From UBA7332 sp051652645 (GTDB lineage: Bacteria; Bacteroidota; Bacteroidia; Bacteroidales; UBA7332), in the NCBI GenBank assembly GCA_051652645.1, contig JBOFUP010000019.1, positions 53,466-117,465 of the forward strand: a stretch of DNA of 64,000 nucleotides. Reading direction: 5' to 3'. Shown here in pieces: positions 55,611 to 63,294 of this stretch; the stretch's first letter is position 1, and each line of letters begins with the position of its first letter. The position numbers and the translations under genes are program-made. Below the pieces are notes generated by a model. It saw nothing but the letters and a program-made list of their open reading frames with translations, was not told the DNA's origin and searched no databases.

Positions 55611-56614
55611 TAGTCTCCATAACCGTCAATTTCTTTAAGTACTCTTTTACGCAACCCCTTGCTATAAGCTTTTTCGGCAAAAGATATTAAAGGTATCATA
55701 TGATTCTGATATTCAATCTCACTGAATCTATTAATGCTCCTATAATCTTCATATAAAATACTTTTTGATATAAAACGATCTTTACTACGTCTAGCTAACA
55801 AAATTTTGTTAGGGTATAACTTATACCCAAGGAATACAAGCCCATCCATCCGTTTTAGTTTGACCACAGGCTTTAGAGTCAAATTTAATTGACTCTTCAT
55901 ATATTGATGAATCAAAAGGACAGCCTCATCTAACTCATTTAATGTGTTTGCAAAAAAAAGAAAATCATCCATATAACGAACATACTCTACTGCTTTTAAC
56001 TCCTCCTTACACCAATGATCGAAAGATGATAAATAATAATTTGCAAAAAACTGACTAGTTAAATTACCAATTGGGATACCTTTTCCAGGCGTTGTAGAGT
56101 AACTATCTATTATATTGTCAAACAATTCAAGTAAATTATAATCTTTGAATATCTTATTCAATTTAATCTTTAGGATTGTATGATCTATAGTTTCAAAATA
56201 ATGGCGTACGTCGAATTTTGCTACAAAATCATAGCTTCGCAATCCTGCTCGAGCTCTATTTATAGCCTTATATATACCTTTGTTCTTTCGTGTAGCATAA
56301 GTCGTCTCTATTAATTGTCGCTCAAAATAGGGTGCGCAGATATTCATTATAGCATGATGTAGCACTCTTTCATTAAAACTAGCAGCGCAAATAGTTCGCA
56401 ACTTAGGATCAAAAATTTTGAAGTAGGTATAATTTCCAATAGAGATATTACCTGAGGTAATGTCTCTACTCATCTTGTATATGTTATCCTCTAAATTATC
56501 TTTAAAAAATTGAACATCCTTTTTGTCTTGTTTCCTACGTGCTGCTTTGTAGAAGGCTAGGTGTAGATTATCTACATCTGCGATTTGTTCAAATAGATAC
56601 CCAACTCTTTTCAT
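55610..56614 (-). CDS. DGR reverse transcriptase
   Basis: The retroelement reverse transcriptase that copies TR RNA with adenine-directed errors. Of 334 residues, the catalytic motif is YMDD at 214-217 (YVRYMDDFLFFA). Motif 4 reads IGNLTSQ rather than the QGxxxSP of introns and retrons, which is a DGR hallmark. The N-terminal motif RKNKGIYKAINRARAGL and FDVRHYFETIDH (Asp135 region) are also typical. It overlaps the HRDC gene by four bases, and the TR begins at its stop codon. Confidence 0.95.
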   Translation of the reverse strand: MKRVGYLFEQIADVDNLHLAFYKAARRKQDKKDVQFFKDNLEDNIYKMSRDITSGNISIGNYTYFKIFDPKLRTICAASFNERVLHHAIMNICAPYFERQLIETTYATRKNKGIYKAINRARAGLRSYDFVAKFDVRHYFETIDHTILKIKLNKIFKDYNLLELFDNIIDSYSTTPGKGIPIGNLTSQFFANYYLSSFDHWCKEELKAVEYVRYMDDFLFFANTLNELDEAVLLIHQYMKSQLNLTLKPVVKLKRMDGLVFLGYKLYPNKILLARRSKDRFISKSILYEDYRSINRFSEIEYQNHMIPLISFAEKAYSKGLRKRVLKEIDGYGD

Positions 56615-57066
56615 AAGCTGTCATTGTACAACTTTGCTAGATGGCTACCAAATTTATCGACTCTCTTTAATCCTATTCTATCTATACCCAACATTTCTTT
56701 CTCATCAATTGGAGTTAATTTAGCAATCTCTGACAACTCTGCATCTGTAAAAACAGAATATGCAGGAATGGCATTTGTTTCAGCCAATTGCTTGCGATAA
56801 ACTCTCAGTTTTGAGAAAATTGAAAAGTGCTCCTCACTTAATAGTAGACGATAGTCTTTCCTTTCCTTCCTATCATTTGGTAGAGCTGAACCTGTTGTAG
56901 ATGAATTAAAAATGTAAGTAACACAAAATGTCCAATAACTAGAGTCTCCTTGGGTTATTAACTCTTTGTCTACTTTTAGTACCTTATTAGAGCGAAGAAA
57001 TCTATTAAATAATTCCAGCTCCTCTTCACCTCCTACTACTGGTATAGTTCCAATATAATATTGCAT
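56611..57066 (-). CDS. HRDC-domain DGR accessory protein
   Basis: A 151-residue protein with an N-terminal region of unknown fold (1-75) and an HRDC domain from about 81 to 148 (FSKLRVYRKQLAE, AYSVFTDAELSEIAKLTP and LGIDRIGLKRVDKFG). HRDC domains bind nucleic acids in RecQ and RNase D. It lies between the target gene and the RT and overlaps the RT start (ATGA). In this place other DGRs have Avd; HRDC proteins are also known at some DGRs. It probably assists reverse transcription or target binding. Confidence 0.82.
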   Translation of the reverse strand: MQYYIGTIPVVGGEEELELFNRFLRSNKVLKVDKELITQGDSSYWTFCVTYIFNSSTTGSALPNDRKERKDYRLLLSEEHFSIFSKLRVYRKQLAETNAIPAYSVFTDAELSEIAKLTPIDEKEMLGIDRIGLKRVDKFGSHLAKLYNDSL

Positions 57067-57080
57067 AATTTATTTTTTTT

Positions 57081-57093
57081 CCGCCTTCGGCGG
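57081..57093. other. GC-rich hairpin just upstream of the HRDC gene
   Basis: CCGCC TTC GGCGG. On the minus strand it is followed by eight A, not T, so it is not a terminator for the operon. Confidence 0.5.
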
Positions 57094-57114
57094 TTCTATA
57101 TCCCTTTTGCACTA

Positions 57115-57160
57115 GTGAGATGCTCTACGCTCCATTCCATTTCGCTTCGTTGCATCTCAC
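57115..57160. other. Stem-loop downstream of the DGR variable repeat
   Basis: GTGAGATGC (57115-57123) pairs with GCATCTCAC (57152-57160) around a 28-base loop, 48 bases past the VR end. Hairpins close behind VR promote retrohoming in some DGRs. Confidence 0.55.
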
Positions 57161-57207
57161 CGTGAATATTTATTTATTTCTTTTTAGCTTAGGACTCCTC
57201 TTGTAAA

Positions 57208-57339
57208 CTTAGGGAAGAAAAGCCAACCGCAGACCGTAGTCGTCGTCACAATAAGAAGGGCCGCCGTAGCCGCGGCAAGAAGAACGGCAGCCCCCCGCAC
57301 CGTCCCAGCAACTCCCGCCACGAATAACACGGTTATAAC
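57208..57339 (-). repeat. DGR variable repeat (VR) at the 3' end of the kinase-FGE gene
   Basis: 132 bp covering the last 43 codons and stop of the kinase-FGE gene. Compared with TR, 15 codons change, all through adenine positions (for example Asn to Cys, Asp, Gly or Tyr; Arg to Gly; Tyr to Cys; Asp to Gly). Fixed residues such as RVIRGGS and GLRLAFLP keep the C-type-lectin fold. Confidence 0.96.
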
Positions 57340-58870
57340 CTGACGTAGACCCAGTTGGGTCTGTTTGATCAGAGCTACTATAATCCGCAAACCGGTCGGA
57401 ACACCACTCCCAAACATTACCACTCATATCATATATCCCTAGCTCATTTGCCTTCTTCTCGCCTACTGGATGAATTTTATCTCCTGTATTAACACTATAC
57501 CAAGCCACCTCATCAAGGTTGTTACTACCAGCAAACTTGAATCCTTGGCTCTTGACTCCTCCTCGAGCAGCAAATTCCCACTGAGCCTCCGTAGGAAGGG
57601 CGAACTTCTTGCCTGTTATTGAGTTTAGCTTATTAATGAATTCCTGACAATGATTCCAGCTTACACTCTCCACTGGATAACTCCCCCCCTGCTTGTTCCT
57701 GCTTGGGTTACTACCCATCACAGCCACCCAAAGAGCTTGGGTAACTTGGTGCTTTCCTATGGAGTAGCTAGAGAGGGTCACCTTGTGAACTGGCTTTTCG
57801 TCTTCATACGCATCATCACCCTGCTCAGGAGTAGCCCCCATAAAGAAAGAGCCACCCTCTACGTGAACCATATCGAAGGAGACACCACCGACAGTGAAAG
57901 TAAGATTCTCGGAGGTGGAGAGCGCATTGCGAGCTCTCACTGCCCGCTTACCACTCTTAACAGCTGGCCTGTCCAACAAAAAGAGACGGTGAGAGATGCT
58001 CGTTAGCTCCTGCCTTGCTTGTGCTATCAAGAAAAGAGCATAAAGTGTTATGAGCTCCTTGTCGGAGTAGAGTGTGGTGATCTTCTGTAGCATAGAGCTA
58101 GATCCAAGGTCGCGATAGTCTCTATCGAAAAGAAGCAAACCCTCACTAGCTCCCGTACTCGAGAGAAGTGATGGATCTAGGGAGATCGCCTTAAGGGACA
58201 AAGCTATGGTTGCCAAGGAGAAATCATCTATATGTTCGTTAAACTGATCAACACTACGCATAGGATGACGATAGTCCGGGGTGCCCATCTCAGGACTTGA
58301 ACTTCCCTTCATCGCTGATACATACATCCCATCATAGTCTACTAGACATAGGGTGCCATCTGGTCGAACTAAAATATTGTCGGGCTTCAGATCACCATGT
58401 GCAAAGGGTTGAGAGAGAAGCCATGAGGCTAATCGTCCAAATTGGTAACACAAAACAGAGAGTGATTCCTTGTCGTGTAGATTGGACCTAACATAGGCAT
58501 CAAGAGTAACTCCCTCAATCCAATCCATCAAAACAATAGGAAATTCATCCTCACTTGTATTATTACTGTCTACATAGATCTCATCATCTATATAGCGTAC
58601 CGTTGTCAAAAAACTAGAGTTAACATACTCCAGCTCCTCCGAAATCATTCGATAGCTCTCCATACGATGGGGCACATCCTTCAAAAAGCATTTGATGGCA
58701 TAAAGACCACCATCATCATCCTCCATCTTGAAGACAACAGCAAAATTACCGCTACTCATTATTGGATGACCTGACGAATCCAACACTGGACGCAGGTGAG
58801 ACAACTCTGCCAAATTATCCTCGGCAAACTCAAGCGAGGAGATATAATCACTTATTAATGGGTAATTCAT
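57209..58870 (-). CDS. Ser/Thr kinase fused to FGE/C-type-lectin-fold variable domain (DGR target)
   Basis: The 553-residue cytoplasmic protein has a protein-kinase domain (about 30-300): glycine loop SSGNFAVVFK, Lys60 in YAIK, HGDLKPDN (Asp160, Asn165) and DYDG (Asp178) in place of DFG; all key residues are present. Residues about 318-553 are a formylglycine-generating-enzyme/sulfatase-modifying fold (VEGGSFFMGATPEQGDDAYEDEKP, PTEAQWEFAARGG, GNVWEWCSDRF). Such domains are used as C-type-lectin-like ligand binders in DGRs. The last 43 residues are the variable repeat. It is likely a sensor whose binding face is diversified and whose kinase passes the signal. Confidence 0.93.
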   Translation of the reverse strand: MNYPLISDYISSLEFAEDNLAELSHLRPVLDSSGHPIMSSGNFAVVFKMEDDDGGLYAIKCFLKDVPHRMESYRMISEELEYVNSSFLTTVRYIDDEIYVDSNNTSEDEFPIVLMDWIEGVTLDAYVRSNLHDKESLSVLCYQFGRLASWLLSQPFAHGDLKPDNILVRPDGTLCLVDYDGMYVSAMKGSSSPEMGTPDYRHPMRSVDQFNEHIDDFSLATIALSLKAISLDPSLLSSTGASEGLLLFDRDYRDLGSSSMLQKITTLYSDKELITLYALFLIAQARQELTSISHRLFLLDRPAVKSGKRAVRARNALSTSENLTFTVGGVSFDMVHVEGGSFFMGATPEQGDDAYEDEKPVHKVTLSSYSIGKHQVTQALWVAVMGSNPSRNKQGGSYPVESVSWNHCQEFINKLNSITGKKFALPTEAQWEFAARGGVKSQGFKFAGSNNLDEVAWYSVNTGDKIHPVGEKKANELGIYDMSGNVWEWCSDRFADYSSSDQTDPTGSTSGYNRVIRGGSCWDGAGGCRSSCRGYGGPSYCDDDYGLRLAFLP

Positions 58871-58921
58871 AGATAACTCTTTTTCTTTATGGCTAAATTA
58901 GCAAGGGTTGATATATAGTAT

Positions 58922-59548
58922 CTAAAAGTCTTTGTTACTAAAAATTTCGTTCTGAATGGTAGCCTCTTTTATCGTGGAGCTATCCGATGGGGTGTATTCT
59001 CCATATGGATAAATACGCTCTACGTATGCCTTAATCAAGAAGGCGTGTGAGAGTGGTGTGCGCATATCATTAACATCACAGTTGGTATTATAATCTAGCA
59101 GCAGGATTGTCTTTATCTTACTAGCCTCTCGCAGTCTCTCAATTATTGATTGCGCCTTATTCTCCAACATCCACTTATAAGTTGGTATATAGATCTGTTG
59201 ACGAGCTTCGAGGTAGCCTAAAAGCTCTGTGCCTTTTATTCCCTTACGATGACCTAGTGGTTGTCCGTACTTGCGAGCAGTGCGTTTGATGTTCTTCATA
59301 GTCCTATTCTGCAATAGAGGCAAATCGACATCTGCCATTTCAAACACCTTCAAGGCTTGCCAGACTGCCTCCACACAACTAGCTGTCAATCCATCGGAGA
59401 AGGGAACGGGTATGTCTCCGTGGGGATAGAAGGGACTCAACTTGACTAGTCCATCTGTGGCCTTGGAGGTTACGTCTGCAATAATAGCTCCTGGGTATCT
59501 CTTTTGTAATGTCTCTATTTTCTTCTTTCTGGATTCAATTACAATCAT
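58922..59548 (-). CDS. NADAR-like (possible DUF6939) protein heading the operon
   Basis: I start at the ATG at 59546-59548 (MIVIESRKKK, 208 residues); an upstream TTG lies inside the promoter. The core reads LSPFYPHGDIPVPFSDG, then SCVEAVWQALKVFEMADVD, later GHRKGIKG, PTYKWMLENKAQ and PLSHAFLIKAY. The order and spacing (FYP...VEx-WQalKvf...) recall NADAR/YbiA N-glycosidases, which reverse ADP-ribosylation of guanosine, and it may belong to the family I recall as DUF6939. In an operon with a DarT-like toxin an antitoxin role is plausible. Family call is by eye and not firm. Confidence 0.55.
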   Translation of the reverse strand: MIVIESRKKKIETLQKRYPGAIIADVTSKATDGLVKLSPFYPHGDIPVPFSDGLTASCVEAVWQALKVFEMADVDLPLLQNRTMKNIKRTARKYGQPLGHRKGIKGTELLGYLEARQQIYIPTYKWMLENKAQSIIERLREASKIKTILLLDYNTNCDVNDMRTPLSHAFLIKAYVERIYPYGEYTPSDSSTIKEATIQNEIFSNKDF

Positions 59549-59575
59549 ATAAGGTGTAATAATTTTGATAGTTAG

Positions 59576-59607
59576 CAAATGTATACATTTAACAAATAAG
59601 AGACAAA
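59576..59607 (-). promoter_or_regulatory. Promoter of the DGR/conflict operon
   Basis: Minus-strand TTTG (59604-59607), 20-base spacer, TACATTTG (59576-59583), 28 bases upstream of the first ATG. No other good promoter is seen before the operon end. Confidence 0.7.
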
Positions 59608-59665
59608 TAGCTATTCTATTTGCTGATAACTTTGCTTAGTCACAGAACAACATGGTATTAAAATA

Positions 59666-59888
59666 GAGATAGCCTCAAAGAGTCTTTTGTATGACTCTAA
59701 GAGGCTATCTCAAATCGTAAGGTGGTATAAACAGTGACATTTAGAACCAACCTTGCTCACTCAATTTACTACTATATATTTTAGTTTCCACTCTTTTGGT
59801 GGAGTCTAGTAACATGAATCTCTTATACGTTTTCGGACACGGATGGAGATGGTTAATACCAAAAGATCCTCATCCGCTTACAAAGATA
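59666..59888 (-). ncRNA. Candidate small structured RNA
   Basis: A minus-strand TATCTTTG box (59881-59888) is followed by about 210 bases without a gene, ending in a 19-base-arm hairpin (59666-59684 with 59693-59711) and a short T-run. Internal pairings are CGGATG with CATCCG near the 5' end and TCCAC with GTGGA in the middle. There is a tiny frame (MRIFWY) but no supported protein. No known RNA family is recognised. It fills the gap 59549-59956. Confidence 0.35.
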
Positions 59889-59899
59889 TACATTTATCA

Positions 59900-59943
59900 T
59901 AAAAAACATAAGCCTCAACCTATGAATTTGGGTTGAGGCTTAT
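59900..59943 (-). terminator. Terminator of the ABC-2 exporter genes
   Basis: A 13-bp stem (59908-59920 with 59931-59943) followed on the minus strand by six T. Confidence 0.8.
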
Positions 59944-59956
59944 ATTTTAATCAATC

Positions 59957-61270
59957 TTAACTATACTTTATCCACTTCCAAAGCTCCTTCCAGCTCGGCT
60001 TCTTCCCATACATCAATATACCTATTCTGTATATTTTTGCCGAGAGATATACAACACCAAAGAAGCAAGCAAAAAGCAGTGTTATAGAGAGTGCTATCTG
60101 CCAGAAAGGCACACCAAAAGGTAGGCGAACCATCATCACAATTGGCGATGTGAGTGGGAAAAGTGAGCCCCAAAAAGCTAATGGCCCATCCGGATTCTGA
60201 ACACTATATATGCCTGCATAGAAAGCAAAAAGAATTAACACTGTCACTGGCATCATAAACTGCTGCGAATCATTTGGATTATCTACTGCTGCACCTATTG
60301 CTGCAAAGATTGAAGAGTAAACCAAGTATCCTCCAATAAAGAAGATCAAGAAGAGGGTGATGATTTGTGGCCAATTGAAACTCTGAAGCTGCATTATCAG
60401 TGATGCTATCTCTGGCATCTCATTAGCTGGAACCATCATTGGTGATGCCCCCTGCATCTGCGACATATCTCCAATGGCGTCTATCCCTAAGAATACTCCT
60501 GCATAGAACATCAAACCTGTGCCAATGACAACCCATAGTAGTATCTGTGTGAGCCCTACAAGTGCAACGGCCAATATCTTACCCATCATCAGATCGAAGG
60601 GCTTAACAGAAGATACAAGGATCTCAATGATCCTATTACTCTTCTCCTCCATCACGCTATTCATCACCTGTGCTCCATATATGAATATAAACATGTATAT
60701 GAGTATGGTGATGAACATACCAATTGCCATGGCTATCTCTCCGGATGACTCCTGCTCCACTCCTTTGTCTCCCCACTTGATGGTGTTTACCTGGAATCGA
60801 ACATCTGCATTTGAGATTATCTCCTGTATATTACTTATTCCACTCATAGAGAGACGTCGATCTCTCTCGAACCTATTGAGCTCTCTCTCTATATGCCTAC
60901 GAAGTTCTGGATCTATTTGCTTATTAGAGTACAGTGTTATGCGAGGCAACTGAGACTCATCAACGGGAGGTTCAATAATCAGAAAAGCATAGTATGAGCC
61001 CTCTGAATCTTTACCCCTGATGCTATCTATAGAGCTATTTAGTCTCTCAAACTTATACCTTTCCATATCGCTTATTTCAGCTCCATAAAGTGAGGTATTG
61101 TCCACTAGCCCAACTTTATACTCATTGGAGCTTTTAATAGTAGACAACCAAAGCGGTACAGCTATCATAGCTGCAAAGAGAAGAGGCATCAAGAGGGTTA
61201 GCAGAAGAAAGGTCTTGTTCTTAACCCTAGAGACATACTCTCTTTTTATCACTAGAAATAACTTGCTCAT
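59957..61270 (-). CDS. ABC-2 transporter permease (NatB-like)
   Basis: The membrane subunit of an ABC exporter, 437 residues. One N-terminal helix (about 20-42) is followed by a ~130-residue extracytoplasmic domain and then about six helices; the segment VMEEKSNRIIEILVSSVKPFDLMMGKILAV is the ABC-2 signature. It is similar to NatB sodium exporters. It starts two bases after the ATPase gene stop, so they form an operon. The substrate is not evident. Confidence 0.9.
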   Translation of the reverse strand: MSKLFLVIKREYVSRVKNKTFLLLTLLMPLLFAAMIAVPLWLSTIKSSNEYKVGLVDNTSLYGAEISDMERYKFERLNSSIDSIRGKDSEGSYYAFLIIEPPVDESQLPRITLYSNKQIDPELRRHIERELNRFERDRRLSMSGISNIQEIISNADVRFQVNTIKWGDKGVEQESSGEIAMAIGMFITILIYMFIFIYGAQVMNSVMEEKSNRIIEILVSSVKPFDLMMGKILAVALVGLTQILLWVVIGTGLMFYAGVFLGIDAIGDMSQMQGASPMMVPANEMPEIASLIMQLQSFNWPQIITLFLIFFIGGYLVYSSIFAAIGAAVDNPNDSQQFMMPVTVLILFAFYAGIYSVQNPDGPLAFWGSLFPLTSPIVMMVRLPFGVPFWQIALSITLLFACFFGVVYLSAKIYRIGILMYGKKPSWKELWKWIKYS

Positions 61271-61272
61271 CT

Positions 61273-62187
61273 CTAAATATTATTTTTAGTTGTTACTGTC
61301 TTTACAAATATATCCTCCATACTTGGCAGCTCCTCGTAGAATGAATAGATCTCCGCTTGTGGCAATATTGAACTAAGCAGTGTACTATTTGCCTCGCTAT
61401 GTAGCTTCTTCACACGCAACTCGGCTAATCCATCTGCTATCACCCTGCGCTCCAATACTTGAGCCATACTACTGTCAAGCTTAATCTCTTTATCTTGGAG
61501 TGTTATGGACAATATGTCAGATTTATTCTGATGTCGTATATCACTAACATTACCCTGGAGGACAACCTTCGAGTGGTTAATCAATGAGATATCACTACAA
61601 AGCTCCTCCACAGAGTTCATATTATGCGTAGATAGCAAAAAGGTGCTTCCTTGTTGCTTGAGTCGAAGTATCTCCCTCTTTAATAGTTGTGCGTTAACTG
61701 GATCAAAACCGCTGAATGGCTCATCAAAGATTAGGAGCTTGGGCTCGTGGAGTATAGTGCATATGATTTGTATCTTCTGCTGCATACCCTTCGAGAGCTC
61801 TTCTACTCTCTTGTCTGCTAGATGGGGCACCTCGAAACGCTCCAACCAATCTTTGGCTTTTGCTCTTACATCATAGTGGCTCAGCCCTTTAAGCTCTCCA
61901 AAATAGTGTATCTGCTCCTTTACCTTCATCTTCTTATATAATCCTCTCTCCTCAGGGAGATAACCAATGTAACTAATATCATCAGAGGATAGAGTTTTAC
62001 CATTTAAGTATATTACCCCTTCATCTGGCATAGTTATTCGGTTAATCAATCTGATCAATGTTGTCTTTCCTGCTCCATTTGGCCCAAGTAGTCCGTAAAT
62101 AACCCCTTGTGGAATAGACAAGCTCACATTGTCTAGTGCCTTCAAACTAGCGTAGCTCTTTGACACTCGTTCTACCTGTAGTATCAT
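61273..62187 (-). CDS. ABC transporter ATP-binding protein (NatA-like)
   Basis: The ATPase partner of the ABC-2 permease. Walker A GPNGAGKTT, signature LSKGMQQKIQ and Walker B LLIFDEPFSGFD are intact within 304 residues; the C-terminal ~85 residues are the DUF4162 type seen with NatA. A TACATTTG box is at 62217-62224 upstream. Confidence 0.93.
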   Translation of the reverse strand: MILQVERVSKSYASLKALDNVSLSIPQGVIYGLLGPNGAGKTTLIRLINRITMPDEGVIYLNGKTLSSDDISYIGYLPEERGLYKKMKVKEQIHYFGELKGLSHYDVRAKAKDWLERFEVPHLADKRVEELSKGMQQKIQIICTILHEPKLLIFDEPFSGFDPVNAQLLKREILRLKQQGSTFLLSTHNMNSVEELCSDISLINHSKVVLQGNVSDIRHQNKSDILSITLQDKEIKLDSSMAQVLERRVIADGLAELRVKKLHSEANSTLLSSILPQAEIYSFYEELPSMEDIFVKTVTTKNNI

Positions 62188-62216
62188 TTGGTTTTATTAT
62201 TAGTATTATTTATTTA

Positions 62217-62224
62217 CAAATGTA
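62217..62224 (-). promoter_or_regulatory. Promoter -7 box of the ABC exporter
   Basis: Minus-strand TACATTTG, 30 bases upstream of the ATPase start. Confidence 0.55.
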
Positions 62225-62338
62225 TATATTTAAGGATGGTAACCAAAGAATATGGAATAATTATTGCAGGATTAGAATTATTCACTACTTTGGCAGGGAT
62301 TTTGCAACATGACATTTAAATCAAAAAACTAATTTATT

Positions 62339-63019
62339 ATGTATTGGATTATTTTTATTGGGTTCGCCATAATCAGCTGGTTGATCCAACACCAACTAAA
62401 GAGTAAGTTCGAAGCATACTCTAAGATACCAACTTCAAACGGAATGACAGGTCGTGACGTGGCTCTTAAAATGCTTAATGACAACGGTATCTACGACGTG
62501 AGAGTAGAATCTGTTGAGGGACATTTGACAGATCACTATAACCCGGTAAACAAAACTGTAAACCTCAGCCAAGGAGTATTTCATAGCAACTCTGTGGCAG
62601 CTGCCGCTGTGGCAGCTCATGAGTGTGGACACGCGGTGCAGCATGCTAGAGCTTATGGACCACTGACACTTCGATCGAAACTTGTACCAGTGGTTAGCTT
62701 CGCTTCAAATTGGGTTCAGTGGGTTATTTTGGGTGGTATTATTATGCTTCACTCATTCCCACAACTACTTCTGTTTGGTATCATACTTTTTGCTATGACA
62801 ACCATCTTTAGTTTTGTTACTCTTCCAGTTGAGATAAACGCCAGCCAAAGAGCTTTAGCTTGGCTAGAGGGTGCTGGTATAACAAATAGTTTCAACCATG
62901 ACAAAGCGAAGGATGCTCTCAAATGGGCAGCTTACACATACGTTGTGGCAGCTCTAGGTTCTCTTGCTACTCTTATGTACTACATCATGATATTCATGGG
63001 TGGACGTAGCCGCGACTAA
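62339..63019 (+). CDS. YugP-type membrane zinc metallopeptidase
   Basis: A 226-residue membrane protein of the neutral zinc metallopeptidase (YugP) family. The zinc motif HECGH is at 94-98 (AAHECGHAVQHA). An N-terminal helix and about three more helices hold it in the membrane. Substrate unknown in this group; roles in envelope protein quality are assumed. Confidence 0.92.
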   Translation: MYWIIFIGFAIISWLIQHQLKSKFEAYSKIPTSNGMTGRDVALKMLNDNGIYDVRVESVEGHLTDHYNPVNKTVNLSQGVFHSNSVAAAAVAAHECGHAVQHARAYGPLTLRSKLVPVVSFASNWVQWVILGGIIMLHSFPQLLLFGIILFAMTTIFSFVTLPVEINASQRALAWLEGAGITNSFNHDKAKDALKWAAYTYVVAALGSLATLMYYIMIFMGGRSRD

Positions 63020-63040
63020 TATCTTCGTTAGTTAATAGAC

Positions 63041-63090
63041 AAAACAATAGCCTCGAAAAGAGTATACTCTTTTCGAGGCTATTGTTTTAT
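63041..63090 (+). terminator. Perfect 48-bp palindrome after the metallopeptidase gene
   Basis: Arms 63041-63064 and 63065-63088 are exactly complementary with no loop bases other than the centre, ending in TTTT. Works as a terminator in either direction. Confidence 0.75.
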
Positions 63091-63294
63091 AGAGATTCCA
63101 TCCTACTATATAGTAGTTTTGTGTTCTTATGGAAAATATTATCGTTAATAATCAACTGCTACCAACTATAAGCCCTTCTATATTGCAAAATAGCGAGAAC
63201 ACATCAAACTTTTACTAAATATATCAATTATCATTGTATACATATTACTTATTTGTCTAATGTTATTTGCACAAAAAGGAGACTATGTAAATAA

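Noticed and set aside
55480..55680. Short reading frame across TR ending in the FGE-like C-terminus
   Set aside because: It is the template repeat read by chance through part of the RT gene in another frame. It has the Asn-rich TR content and is not a separate protein or a second target.
57081..57093. GC hairpin as a terminator between the kinase and HRDC genes
   Set aside because: On the minus (coding) strand it is followed by A, not T, and no other promoter is seen for the RT genes.
63041..63088. 48-bp palindrome as a phage attachment site or IS end
   Set aside because: It lies 22 bases past a stop codon and ends in T-runs, fitting a terminator; no integrase or direct repeats are nearby.
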